Shown in pieces: positions 54,248-61,927 of a stretch of 64,000 nucleotides of DNA; within the stretch, counting starts at the first letter, position 1, and each line of letters begins with the position of its first letter. The notes under the pieces were generated by a model. It did not search any database. It was given only the letters and a program-made list of their open reading frames with translations, and was not told the origin of the DNA. Made by a program: the position numbers and the translations under genes. The stretch is taken from NCBI GenBank assembly GCA_028724525.1, contig JAQYCV010000039.1:1-64000 (forward strand). The letters are read 5' to 3'. Source of the DNA: Clostridiales bacterium. Its GTDB lineage: Bacteria; Bacillota; Clostridia; Saccharofermentanales; DTU023.

Positions 54248-54727
54248 ATGCAATACACAGAAAAAGTTATGGATCACTTCATGCACCCCCGTAACATGGG
54301 GGAAATCCCCGATGCCACCACTTCTGGTGAAGTGGGCAACCCTGTCTGCGGCGATATTATGAAGATTGACCTCAAGATTGAAAATGATATTGTAACCGAT
54401 GCTAAATTTAAAACCTTTGGTTGTGGCACAGCGATCGCCACTTCCTCTATGGCTACGGAGATGATTATCGGCAAACCGATTGATGAAGTTTTGGAACTTA
54501 CCAATAAATCTGTTGCAGAATCCCTTGATGGTCTGCCTCCTGTTAAAATGCACTGCTCAGTCTTAGCCGAGCAGGCAGTTAAAGCAGCCTTAAAGAAGTA
54601 TTTAGAAGAAAATGGTAAGATGACAGCTGAACGGGAAAAATACTTCAAAATCCTTGCAGAAGAGGATGAGCATGCTGGTCCCTCCGTCTACGAATATGTA
54701 GACGAAGCAGGAGAGAGCAAGAAGTAA
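54248..54727 (+). CDS. iscU: Iron-sulfur cluster scaffold protein IscU/NifU-type
   Basis: The 159-residue protein has the scaffold signature with three conserved cysteines: NPVCGDIM, FGCGTAIATSSMATE and VKMHCSVLAEQAVKAAL. It receives sulfur from IscS and iron, and hands on [2Fe-2S] or [4Fe-4S] clusters. The C-terminal 40 residues (ENGKMTAEREKYFKILAEEDEHAGPSV...) extend past the core and are acidic. It has a GAAAGGATT site 20 bases after iscS. Confidence 0.94.
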   Translation: MQYTEKVMDHFMHPRNMGEIPDATTSGEVGNPVCGDIMKIDLKIENDIVTDAKFKTFGCGTAIATSSMATEMIIGKPIDEVLELTNKSVAESLDGLPPVKMHCSVLAEQAVKAALKKYLEENGKMTAEREKYFKILAEEDEHAGPSVYEYVDEAGESKK

Positions 54728-54754
54728 GTTAATCCAATCAAAGGAGAAGATGAT

Positions 54755-56197
54755 ATGGCCGAAGAAAACAGTAACAAACAAAAGTCCGCTGGTGAAAAGC
54801 TACAAGAACAACTGAGCTTTAAGTTTAAGAACCAGTGGGATGTTCTCGATGCAGACTTAGTATCTGCTGCTCACAAGTTCAGCGAGGGCTATAAGCGGGC
54901 CTTGGACCAAGGTAAAACCGAACGCGAATTCCATGATCTGACTATTGCACGTCTGGAAGAAGCAGGCTTTAAGAATCTGGATCATGTAGACAAGCTAGAG
55001 CGTGGGGATAAGGTTTATCGCTCTGTTCATAACAAGGGCTTGCTAGCCGCTGTTGTCGGTTCTGAGTCTCCTGCTGAAGGTTTAATCTTGGTAGGCTCTC
55101 ATATTGATTCCCCCCGCCTAGACCTCAAGCCTTACCCCTTGTATGAGCAAAATGAGTTTGCCCTCTTTAAGACCCACTACTACGGCGGTATTAAAAAATA
55201 TCAGTGGCTTTCTACCCAGCTGGCCATTCACGGTGTAGTCGTAAAACAAGATGGCAGCAAGGTAGAAATCTGTATTGGTGAAGATGATGATGATCCTGTT
55301 TTCACCATCACTGATTTGCTCCCTCATTTAGGCCGTAAACAGATGGCCAAGCCAGCTAAAGAGGTCATTGAAGGGGAGCAGTTGAATGTCCTCTTAGGCT
55401 CTCAACCTTATCCGGAAGAAGCCCTCAAAGACCGTTTCAAATTAAACATTCTTTCTCTCCTACATGAAAAATATGGCATTACAGAACGGGATCTGATTAC
55501 CGGGGAACTGGAAATCGTTCCAGCTCATAAAGCCAGAGACGTAGGTCTCGACCGGTCTTTCATCGGTGCCTATGGCCAAGATGACCGTGTATGCGCCTGG
55601 ACCTCCTTGGAAGCCCTTTTGGATGCCATGCCCCAGGCCAAGACCCAGGGTATCCTCTTCTTTGATAAGGAAGAGGTTGGCTCTGATGGTAATACAGGTG
55701 CTAAGTCCGACCTTTATTTCTTTGCCTTGAACGAGCTCTGCGCTAAGATTCTGAGCAGAGAGCCCAGCCTGCTGGAAACGCAGCAAATGTTAGAGCATTC
55801 TAAGCTCTTATCTTCTGACGTCACAGCAGCCTACGATCCAGACTTTTCTGATGTCTATGAGCCCATGAATACGGCTTACTGCAATTATGGGATCGGGATC
55901 AATAAATATACCGGCGGTGGTGGCAAGGGCGGTACAACGGACGCTAATGCTGAGTACTTTAACGAAGTGACCCGTCTCTTCGAGCAATATAATATTCCCT
56001 GGCAGGCTGGCGAACTGGGGAAAATCGACGAAGGCGGCGGCGGTACTATCGCCAAATTCTTTGCCAATGCTGGCATGAACGTCATCGACTGTGGTGTTCC
56101 TGTACTAGCGATGCACTCCTGTTTTGAAGTCACCACAAAGTTGGACGTCTTCAATACCTACCGGGCTTATAAGGCCTTCTTTGACCATGCGGAATAG
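54755..56197 (+). CDS. Aminopeptidase, M18 family
   Basis: The 480-residue zinc aminopeptidase has the M18 ligands in order: GSHIDSPRLDLKP (His), GAYGQDDRVCAW (bridging Asp), DKEEVGSDG (Glu pair), a further Asp near SSDVTAAYDPDF, and VLAMHSCFEV (His). It releases N-terminal residues from peptides, probably in the cytosol. It has AAAGGAGAAG. It follows iscU after 27 bases and ends at a strong bidirectional terminator shared with the recombinase gene. Confidence 0.93.
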   Translation: MAEENSNKQKSAGEKLQEQLSFKFKNQWDVLDADLVSAAHKFSEGYKRALDQGKTEREFHDLTIARLEEAGFKNLDHVDKLERGDKVYRSVHNKGLLAAVVGSESPAEGLILVGSHIDSPRLDLKPYPLYEQNEFALFKTHYYGGIKKYQWLSTQLAIHGVVVKQDGSKVEICIGEDDDDPVFTITDLLPHLGRKQMAKPAKEVIEGEQLNVLLGSQPYPEEALKDRFKLNILSLLHEKYGITERDLITGELEIVPAHKARDVGLDRSFIGAYGQDDRVCAWTSLEALLDAMPQAKTQGILFFDKEEVGSDGNTGAKSDLYFFALNELCAKILSREPSLLETQQMLEHSKLLSSDVTAAYDPDFSDVYEPMNTAYCNYGIGINKYTGGGGKGGTTDANAEYFNEVTRLFEQYNIPWQAGELGKIDEGGGGTIAKFFANAGMNVIDCGVPVLAMHSCFEVTTKLDVFNTYRAYKAFFDHAE

Positions 56198-56228
56198 ATT
56201 CCTTTAAGGAAACTTTTTCTAAGGCATA

Positions 56229-56264
56229 AACAAAGGCTCCTGTCTTCGGGCAGGAGCCTTTGTT
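56229..56264. terminator. Bidirectional terminator with UUCG tetraloop
   Basis: AACAAAGGCTCCTGTC and GGCAGGAGCCTTTGTT form a 16-bp stem (one G-T pair) capped by TTCG. It separates the convergent aminopeptidase and recombinase genes. Confidence 0.95.
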
Positions 56265-56288
56265 ATAGAGCTTTCTATCCATTATCGT

Positions 56289-57371
56289 TTAACTCTCTTC
56301 GTCGGATCTTTGGCCTTTGGCTTCCAAAATTTCTTCCCCTAACTCGACAAAATCTTCTTTTGAATAAGTGTTAAGGGGGTGTTGGTCTACCGTAGTTTGG
56401 AGCATGCGGTCAGAAATATGAGTATAAATCTCCGTGGTGGCTACAGAGGCGTGACCTAAAATTTGCTGGAGACTGCGAATGTCTGCTCCACCGTACTGGT
56501 ACATGAGCGTGGCAGCCGTATGGCGGAGCTTGTGGGTTGAATAGCGGCGGGAATCCAGACCGGCCATTTGCAGGTATTTCTTGACTACATTTTCTACTGC
56601 TCTCTGCGACATGCGCTGGCGGTTACGGGAAATAAAGAGGGCTGTCTCATGCCCCTCCTTGCCAGGGAGGCGGACTGGCAAATACTGCTCAATCGCTTCT
56701 CTCGTTAGATGATTGAGGTAGACGGCTCTTTCTTTGGATCCTTTACCCAGGACCCGGAGCTGTTCTCCCTCTACATCTGCCACATCTAGGCTACAGAGCT
56801 CAGATAATCTCAGCCCGCAGCTCATGAGAATAGCGAGTATACAATAATCCCTTTCCGCAAAATTATCTTCCGACGAGGCTGCGGCCGCTAAAAGAGCCCG
56901 GCTTTCATCAATATCAAGAAATTGGGGAAGAGCCTTCATTTGTTTAGGGGACTCAAGCTCAGAACAGGGATTATAGTCTAAGACGTGCATCTTGCTTGTG
57001 AGAAAATTGAAAAAAGCACGGAGGGCTGAAACCTTGCGGGCACGCCCTGCAGGACCCACCTCGCGCTCTTGGGCCAGCCAAGACATAAAGCGGTAGAAGT
57101 CCGACAGCTTGATAGCTTTAAGATCATCTAAAGTGATAGAAGATATATCAATATCCTCAAATTCTGTATCGGCATCTGCGCGGCCCATATATACCTGGTA
57201 CCAGCGGAAAAAGAGGGAGAGATCGTAATAATATTCTTTCAGGGTAAGTTCAGACCTTTCCTTGACACCCGAAAAATAGGCCATAAACTCATCCAAGTAG
57301 TAAAAGGATGGGCCTAAAGCTGTAAGTTGGCCTGGCATTTTTTGTACTTTTTTATTTCGACTATTTTTCAA
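56289..57371 (-). CDS. Tyrosine recombinase XerC/XerD type
   Basis: The 360-residue protein has a SAM-like N-terminal domain (YLDEFMAYFSGVKERSELTLKEYYYDL) and a catalytic domain with Arg in CGLRLSEL, Lys in GKGSKER, HKLRHTAATLM, and LGHASVATTEIYTHIS with the nucleophilic Tyr. This is the usual chromosome dimer resolution family. The track start is TTG 57371; the next in-frame ATG is 11 codons later and lacks a ribosome binding site, so the start is uncertain. It lies among housekeeping genes with no phage or transposon genes beside it, so I take it as cellular XerC/D rather than an integrase. Confidence 0.88.
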   Translation of the reverse strand: MKNSRNKKVQKMPGQLTALGPSFYYLDEFMAYFSGVKERSELTLKEYYYDLSLFFRWYQVYMGRADADTEFEDIDISSITLDDLKAIKLSDFYRFMSWLAQEREVGPAGRARKVSALRAFFNFLTSKMHVLDYNPCSELESPKQMKALPQFLDIDESRALLAAAASSEDNFAERDYCILAILMSCGLRLSELCSLDVADVEGEQLRVLGKGSKERAVYLNHLTREAIEQYLPVRLPGKEGHETALFISRNRQRMSQRAVENVVKKYLQMAGLDSRRYSTHKLRHTAATLMYQYGGADIRSLQQILGHASVATTEIYTHISDRMLQTTVDQHPLNTYSKEDFVELGEEILEAKGQRSDEES

Positions 57372-57427
57372 AGTTAAGATCTATTCCTCCCATGCCTCTA
57401 TTCTAAGGCATTCTATACAAACTTATG

Positions 57428-57457
57428 TTGCAAAGACATAACTTTTCTGCTTATGAT
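57428..57457 (+). promoter_or_regulatory. Possible sigma-A promoter of asd
   Basis: TTGCAA (57428-57433) and TATGAT (57452-57457) are separated by 18 bases, about 60 bases before the asd start. Confidence 0.5.
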
Positions 57458-57518
57458 AAAATTTAGCTACATATGCATAATTAAGTAAGATATGCTGGTC
57501 GGGAGGGGAGAAGCAAGC

Positions 57519-58595
57519 ATGAAAAAGTTAAAGATAGCCTTAATTGGAGCAACAGGTTATGTAGGGCAGCGTTTTGCTAGCCTTTTAGAAGGGCACCCCT
57601 TCTTTGATTTGCAAGTCCTCGTGGCAGGACCGCAATCTCAGGGTAAAACCTATCGTGAGGCTTGTGCGGGACGCTGGAAACTAGATTTGCCTATGCCCCA
57701 AAGACTAGAGGACTACACCATTCAAAGTATGAATGACCTGGCTAAGTGGGGAGTCGGAGTGGACCTGGCATTTTGTGCGGTTGATATGGAAAAGCAGGCC
57801 CTGATTACCCTAGAAGAAAGTTTAGCCCACCAGGAAATTCCTGTTGTTTCTAATAATTCTGCCAACCGTTGGACTCCAGATGTCCCTATTATTATCCCAG
57901 AAGTGAATAGTCAACATTTTGCGGTCTTGGAAGCGCAAAAGAAACGGCTTGCTACAAAACGAGGCTTTATTGTCGCCAAGCCCAATTGCTCTGTCCAGAG
58001 CTTTCTGCCGGCCTTAGAGCCCTTGCGTGATTTAGGCCTAGACAAGGTGTTTTTATCTACCTATCAAGCTGTTTCGGGAGCAGGCCGCAGGCTGGTCGAT
58101 TGGCCAGAAATGCAAGGCAATGTTATCCCCTATATTAAGGGCGAGGAAGAGAAAACCGAACAAGAGCCTTTGAAAATTTGGGGCTGTGTCGAACATGGCC
58201 AGATTGTGCCCACAGATCAGCCATATATTTCTAGCCACTGTAGCAGAGTAGCTGTACAGGAAGGGCATCTAGCCAATGTTTGGTTGAGTCTTAAACAAAG
58301 CTGTGATCGCGATGAGATTCTCAGACGCTGGCAGGACTTCAAGCCCTTGCCTCAAATCTTGGATCTGCCATCTGCTCCCAGGCCCTGTTTGATTTATTTG
58401 GAAGAAGCGGATCGTCCCCAGCCCCAGTTAGACGCCATGAGGGGAGAGGGTATGGGCATTTGTATAGGCCGCCTGCGCGAAGACTCCATCTTCGATTTTA
58501 AATTCTCCTGCCTATCCTCGAATACGATCAGAGGGGCTGCAGGAGGGGCCATCTTAACAGCAGAGCTCTTATATAAACAAGGCTATTTAGACTAG
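57519..58595 (+). CDS. asd: Aspartate-semialdehyde dehydrogenase
   Basis: The ATG at 57519 has a GGGAGGGGAG site; the track start is 27 bases upstream. The 358-residue enzyme has the NADP loop ALIGATGYVGQRF, the catalytic cysteine in KPNCSVQSFLPAL and SGAGRRL. It reduces aspartyl phosphate to aspartate semialdehyde for Lys, Thr, Met and diaminopimelate. The GATGYVGQRF and SVQ features fit the type often called archaeal/fungal-like that occurs in some Clostridia. It is a single gene; no dapA follows. Weak possible promoter upstream. Confidence 0.92.
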   Translation: MKKLKIALIGATGYVGQRFASLLEGHPFFDLQVLVAGPQSQGKTYREACAGRWKLDLPMPQRLEDYTIQSMNDLAKWGVGVDLAFCAVDMEKQALITLEESLAHQEIPVVSNNSANRWTPDVPIIIPEVNSQHFAVLEAQKKRLATKRGFIVAKPNCSVQSFLPALEPLRDLGLDKVFLSTYQAVSGAGRRLVDWPEMQGNVIPYIKGEEEKTEQEPLKIWGCVEHGQIVPTDQPYISSHCSRVAVQEGHLANVWLSLKQSCDRDEILRRWQDFKPLPQILDLPSAPRPCLIYLEEADRPQPQLDAMRGEGMGICIGRLREDSIFDFKFSCLSSNTIRGAAGGAILTAELLYKQGYLD

Positions 58596-58683
58596 CATAA
58601 GGAGAGAGGAGGATATCTAAAAGCTGAAAGAATACGAGCCGTTAAAAAGGAGAGATTGTCAACCATATGAGCCTATAGCTTAA

Positions 58684-58709
58684 CTGAGCCAACTACTTAT
58701 TGGGCTCAG
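58684..58709 (+). promoter_or_regulatory. Dyad before the MarR gene
   Basis: CTGAGCC and GGCTCAG pair as a 7-bp stem with a 12-base loop, about 23 bases before the marR start. It could be an operator for autoregulation or a leader hairpin. Confidence 0.35.
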
Positions 58710-58732
58710 ACCATAGGGAGAGGAGATGGCCT

Positions 58733-59254
58733 ATGATTCCTAGCTTGTTTATCCGTGATATTCAAGTCAATCTTCATCGCTTAGAAGAGTATAAAACCCT
58801 TTTTCTCGAAAAGTTTCTGAGCCACTATGAAATAAGCCGCAGTGAACTAAAAGTCCTCAAACTCCTACCACAAGACAAGGCATGTGTGATCCGAGATATT
58901 GCCATGGAGGCCCACCTTGATCAAGGCAATGTTTCCCGTTTAGTGAAGAATCTCGAAGAAAAAGGCCTTGTTGTCTCATCAGTAGCCCATTTTGATAGGC
59001 GGAGTAAGCCCATACATATTAGCCCTAAGGGTCGTGACCTAATCCGAAAATTAGACGAGGCTCTGTTACAGCATCTCGGGGAATTTATCATCAACTATCG
59101 GGCTGACAAACTCAATATCCTTATGGAAACCCTAGCAGACCTTAATGTCTATTTAGCTAGCGAAAAGGAAGCAGAAAGAATCAATCGCCAACAAAGAGAC
59201 AAGTATAAATCTGTTTGGCCAACATATGGGGAGGAGGGCCAGTGTCAAAAATAA
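58733..59254 (+). CDS. MarR family transcriptional regulator
   Basis: The ATG at 58733 with GAGAGGAG gives a 173-residue product; the TTG start in the track is less likely. A winged helix-turn-helix (ISRSELKVLKLLPQDKACVIRDIAMEAHLDQGNVSRLVKNLEEKGLVVSSVAHFDRRSKPIHISPKGRDLI) identifies MarR-like regulators. The target is unknown; it lies after asd with a 137-base gap and is followed by a 13-bp palindrome. No transporter or resistance gene adjoins it. Confidence 0.85.
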   Translation: MIPSLFIRDIQVNLHRLEEYKTLFLEKFLSHYEISRSELKVLKLLPQDKACVIRDIAMEAHLDQGNVSRLVKNLEEKGLVVSSVAHFDRRSKPIHISPKGRDLIRKLDEALLQHLGEFIINYRADKLNILMETLADLNVYLASEKEAERINRQQRDKYKSVWPTYGEEGQCQK

Positions 59255-59307
59255 GCTTGAATGATTTTATTATCCTAGGATTTTTCCATTTTTAGACTAA
59301 AACACTC

Positions 59308-59337
59308 AACTTCGCAAAATAACAATTTTGCGAAGTT
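59308..59337. repeat. Perfect 13-bp inverted repeat after the MarR gene
   Basis: AACTTCGCAAAAT and ATTTTGCGAAGTT form a perfect dyad around AACA. It is AT-rich at its centre with no strong T-run, so it is not a clear terminator. It could be a terminator of low strength or a regulator site. Confidence 0.5.
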
Positions 59338-59350
59338 AAAGAGGAGAAAT

Positions 59351-59375
59351 AAAAGAGGCTGGAGATTTCCAGCCT
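59351..59375 (-). terminator. Terminator of the basic membrane protein gene
   Basis: AGGCTGGA and TCCAGCCT form an 8-bp stem around GATT, followed on the minus strand by CTTTTATTT. It would end the 59414-60148 transcript. Confidence 0.72.
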
Positions 59376-59413
59376 TTAATAATGTTAAAAGTCATTTAGA
59401 GTTTATATTTAAG

Positions 59414-60148
59414 CTAGCTTCCTACAATCATCTGGAGTTCGCTTGTATCAGATAGGTTAATGTATTTACCAATAAGACTTGCTAAAAGCAAGATGATGAT
59501 TAGGGTAACTAAAACCTTGCGCAAAATACTTTGTCTTTTCATGCTGCGGAAACGCTTATTGATATTATCCGTTGTGGTATAGGCTGTTAGCTTATAAACC
59601 TTGGCCCCTTTTAATTTTTCCTGTTGCCAGGCCTCTAGCCGCGGTTTCTTTTTTCCGCTTTTTCGTTCCTGCTTGAGTTTGCTTAAGGCTTTTGTTAACT
59701 CATTTTTAGGTTGCCCCGACATCCGCCGAGTGGCATAGCGCTCGCCAGCATTTAGTCCAGATAACTCTGCCCGTGGTCGTCTGGCAGGCTTGGCTATGAC
59801 CATTGGGTCATGAGAAACATTTCTTTTAGATCCTAGGGCTTGTCCTGCCTGCTTTAATGGGGGCGGCTGGATAGCTTTTGCGGCCATGGTAGGCTTATTA
59901 TTTTTCTTTGCTTGCCATTGGGGAAAGCCTGCTTGATCATTGGGAGTTTGTTGAGCCCCAGTTTTAGCTCCAGGCTTGGGACCAGCAGACAACTTGAAAT
60001 TCCAGCTGTTTTTTTTGTCAGCTTCTGGGCCTTTAATGGGCTGCGCAAAATTTAATAAGTTAGCTTGATCCGGAACACTCTTAGCTTGTGGTCCCGGATT
60101 GGCTTGTGCTGTCTGAGTATTATTTTTTTGCTTTTGATCATCAGCCAT
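59414..60148 (-). CDS. Unknown basic protein with single C-terminal membrane helix
   Basis: I do not recognise this 244-residue protein. The first 190 residues are hydrophilic and low in complexity, rich in Lys, Ala, Pro, Gln and Asn, with a basic stretch (KLKQERKSGKKKPRLEAWQQEKLKG). A single membrane helix (ILRKVLVTLIIILLLASLIGKYI) is near the C-terminus, followed by about 15 residues. Such a layout suggests a cytoplasmic tail anchored in the membrane by its C-terminal helix, or FtsL/DivIC-like bitopic proteins, but I see no proof. It has its own promoter and terminator, after hfq on the same strand. Composition makes it poorly searchable. Confidence 0.6.
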   Translation of the reverse strand: MADDQKQKNNTQTAQANPGPQAKSVPDQANLLNFAQPIKGPEADKKNSWNFKLSAGPKPGAKTGAQQTPNDQAGFPQWQAKKNNKPTMAAKAIQPPPLKQAGQALGSKRNVSHDPMVIAKPARRPRAELSGLNAGERYATRRMSGQPKNELTKALSKLKQERKSGKKKPRLEAWQQEKLKGAKVYKLTAYTTTDNINKRFRSMKRQSILRKVLVTLIIILLLASLIGKYINLSDTSELQMIVGS

Positions 60149-60230
60149 AAAAGCTAGCCCTATCTATTATTCCAATTCAGCTTGTCAGCTATTATTCTAT
60201 CCCATAAGGTACAGGTCCTTATGCTTGGTT

Positions 60231-60260
60231 ATTATAACGCAAGCAACTGGCGCAAGCCAA
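60231..60260 (-). promoter_or_regulatory. Promoter of the basic membrane protein gene
   Basis: On the minus strand TTGGCT (60260-60255) and a perfect TATAAT (60236-60231) are separated by 18 bases, about 85 bases before the ATG at 60148. Confidence 0.6.
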
Positions 60261-60377
60261 TCAAATATTTTGCGCAGTTGGAACTACTTCTTCCCTGCTA
60301 GCCCCATTTTAATCCTTCTTCGTCTAGATCAAGAGTTAATAAACTCTGATAAGTTTTATCTATGCTAATCGCGCATA

Positions 60378-60860
60378 TTACTGTCTTTTAGCATATAAGT
60401 CTACTACTGGATCGTCTGATAGAATCCGAGTGTGTTCTTTTTCTAAAGGGAGAACGGATAAGAGTGCTGTCTTATAGAGTAGATGTTGTCTCTCCTCTAT
60501 TTGGAGAATAATGGCCTCCTGGTCGAAACCTAGGATATAGCCCTGCAAGGATTTTTGCGGGCTATAGTTGATTTCAACCAGGACTCTATTTTTTCGGCAA
60601 TAATTCAAAAATAACTCCTGAATTTTACTCCCTTGAGAGAGGCTAGGATTCTTTCTTGTCCGATATTGATTAGACGATTCATACCATAAATCACTGCCTT
60701 TATAAGGAGCCTTGTCCTTACTGCTGGATCTTTCGTATGCCTTATGGTAGCTATTTTTCTTGCTGGACTCTGAGCCAGGCCAAGCTTGGTCAGGCTGCCA
60801 ATCTAAGGTCCGCATCTTCCCTTCTGCATCCTTAAAATAATAACGATCTTCAAACACCAT
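60378..60860 (-). CDS. hfq: Hfq RNA chaperone with long N-terminal extension
   Basis: The 160-residue protein contains an Hfq/Sm core at about residues 78-139: IQELFLNYCRKNRVLVEINYS, LQGYILGFDQEAIILQ and YKTALLSVLP, against the known Hfq pattern LQDPFLNALRKERVPV, LQGQIESFDQFVILL and YKHAISTVVP. The usual YKHA reads YKTA. About 78 hydrophilic residues come first (with SSKKNSYHKAYERSSSKDK), where ordinary Hfq starts with a few residues. The ATG at 60860 has a clear AAGGAG site, so the extension is likely real. It lies after mutL-miaA on the same strand, the classic hfq location. It ends in an acidic tail. It likely binds small RNAs and mRNAs as a hexamer. Confidence 0.85.
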   Translation of the reverse strand: MVFEDRYYFKDAEGKMRTLDWQPDQAWPGSESSKKNSYHKAYERSSSKDKAPYKGSDLWYESSNQYRTRKNPSLSQGSKIQELFLNYCRKNRVLVEINYSPQKSLQGYILGFDQEAIILQIEERQHLLYKTALLSVLPLEKEHTRILSDDPVVDLYAKRQ

Positions 60861-60959
60861 TTCTAAACTCCTTACTGGCTTTGTTTTAGTCTAGTAAAAA
60901 TAAGGCGATAGAAATTTAGAAAATTCATCAGTTTTGTCGAATATAATGCAAGTGCGGCC

Positions 60960-61904
60960 TTAGAAATGCTTGTGAAAATCCTCTAAAATTTCAATATACA
61001 TCTCTTCTGCATTAGAGCTTGTGATTTTAAGAAAATCTTCCCGCCCTCGAAAAAAAGTCAATTGACGCTTGGCATAGCGGCGGCTGGCTTGGGCAAGATT
61101 AGCCATGGCCTCTTCCCTACTTTCCTCTCCTTGCAGATAAGCATAAATTTCTTTATAGGCAATGGCCTGGAATGCTTGGGATTGGGGAAAGTTTGGATAA
61201 TATTCTAGGACCTGCTTGAGCTCTTCCACTATCCCTTGGTCAAACATTTCTTTAACTCTTTGATCAATTCGGGCATAAAGAAGCTGGCGGTCCGGCCAAA
61301 GCACATAATTAACAAAGGGAAAATCGGGACCTTTTTCGCGAGAGTAGCGGTAAACTTCAGAGATAGTCATGCCAGACTGACGATAAACCTCAAAAAAGCG
61401 GACGATTCGCTTAAGATCAGTTTTCTCAATACGCTGGCCTGATTCCGGATCCAAAATACAGAGTCTTTGATGGGCCTGCTCTAAGCCTTCCTGACAGATT
61501 TCCTGTGTAAGGAGTGCTCGTTGTTCAGGATTAAAGTCTTCCTGGATAAATTGGAGCCCATCGACTAGGGCAGTCACAAATTGACCAGTTCCTCCACAGA
61601 CAATTGGCTGCTTCCCTCTATCAATAATATCACAAATTACTTGACGACTATCTTCAATAAAATCAGCAACGGAATACCGATCAATAGGGTCGCAAATATC
61701 ATAAAGATGGTGAACAACTCCCTCTTGGTCAGAGCCTCCAACTTTCGCAGTACCAATATCCAGGCCCCGATAAATTTGCATAGAATCGGCAGAAATAATT
61801 TCTCCATTCAAGGCTTGGGCCAAGTGTATGGCTAGGCCTGACTTACCGGAGGCTGTCGGCCCAGTTAAGACTAAAACAGGATGATTGCGCAGAAATTTTG
61901 ACAT
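60960..61904 (-). CDS. miaA: tRNA dimethylallyltransferase MiaA
   Basis: The 314-residue enzyme has the P-loop LTGPTASGKSGLAIHLAQ, the DSMQIYRGLDIGTAK segment, VCGGTGQFVTALVDGL and the C-terminal RYAKRQLTFFR that binds tRNA. It adds a dimethylallyl group to A37 of tRNAs reading UNN codons. It starts 23 bases after mutL, on the same strand, as in the standard mutL-miaA-hfq order. A gap of 99 bases separates it from hfq. Confidence 0.95.
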   Translation of the reverse strand: MSKFLRNHPVLVLTGPTASGKSGLAIHLAQALNGEIISADSMQIYRGLDIGTAKVGGSDQEGVVHHLYDICDPIDRYSVADFIEDSRQVICDIIDRGKQPIVCGGTGQFVTALVDGLQFIQEDFNPEQRALLTQEICQEGLEQAHQRLCILDPESGQRIEKTDLKRIVRFFEVYRQSGMTISEVYRYSREKGPDFPFVNYVLWPDRQLLYARIDQRVKEMFDQGIVEELKQVLEYYPNFPQSQAFQAIAYKEIYAYLQGEESREEAMANLAQASRRYAKRQLTFFRGREDFLKITSSNAEEMYIEILEDFHKHF

Positions 61905-61927
61905 CAGGCTTCTAGTTTTTCAGAGTC

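Noticed and set aside
56289-57371. Integrase of a mobile element
   Set aside because: The tyrosine recombinase stands alone among housekeeping genes, with no excisionase, transposase, attachment repeats or tRNA target beside it. XerC/D is the simpler reading.
57372-57518. Lysine riboswitch before asd
   Set aside because: The leader is short and AT-rich, with no conserved lysine-riboswitch helices that I can recognise.
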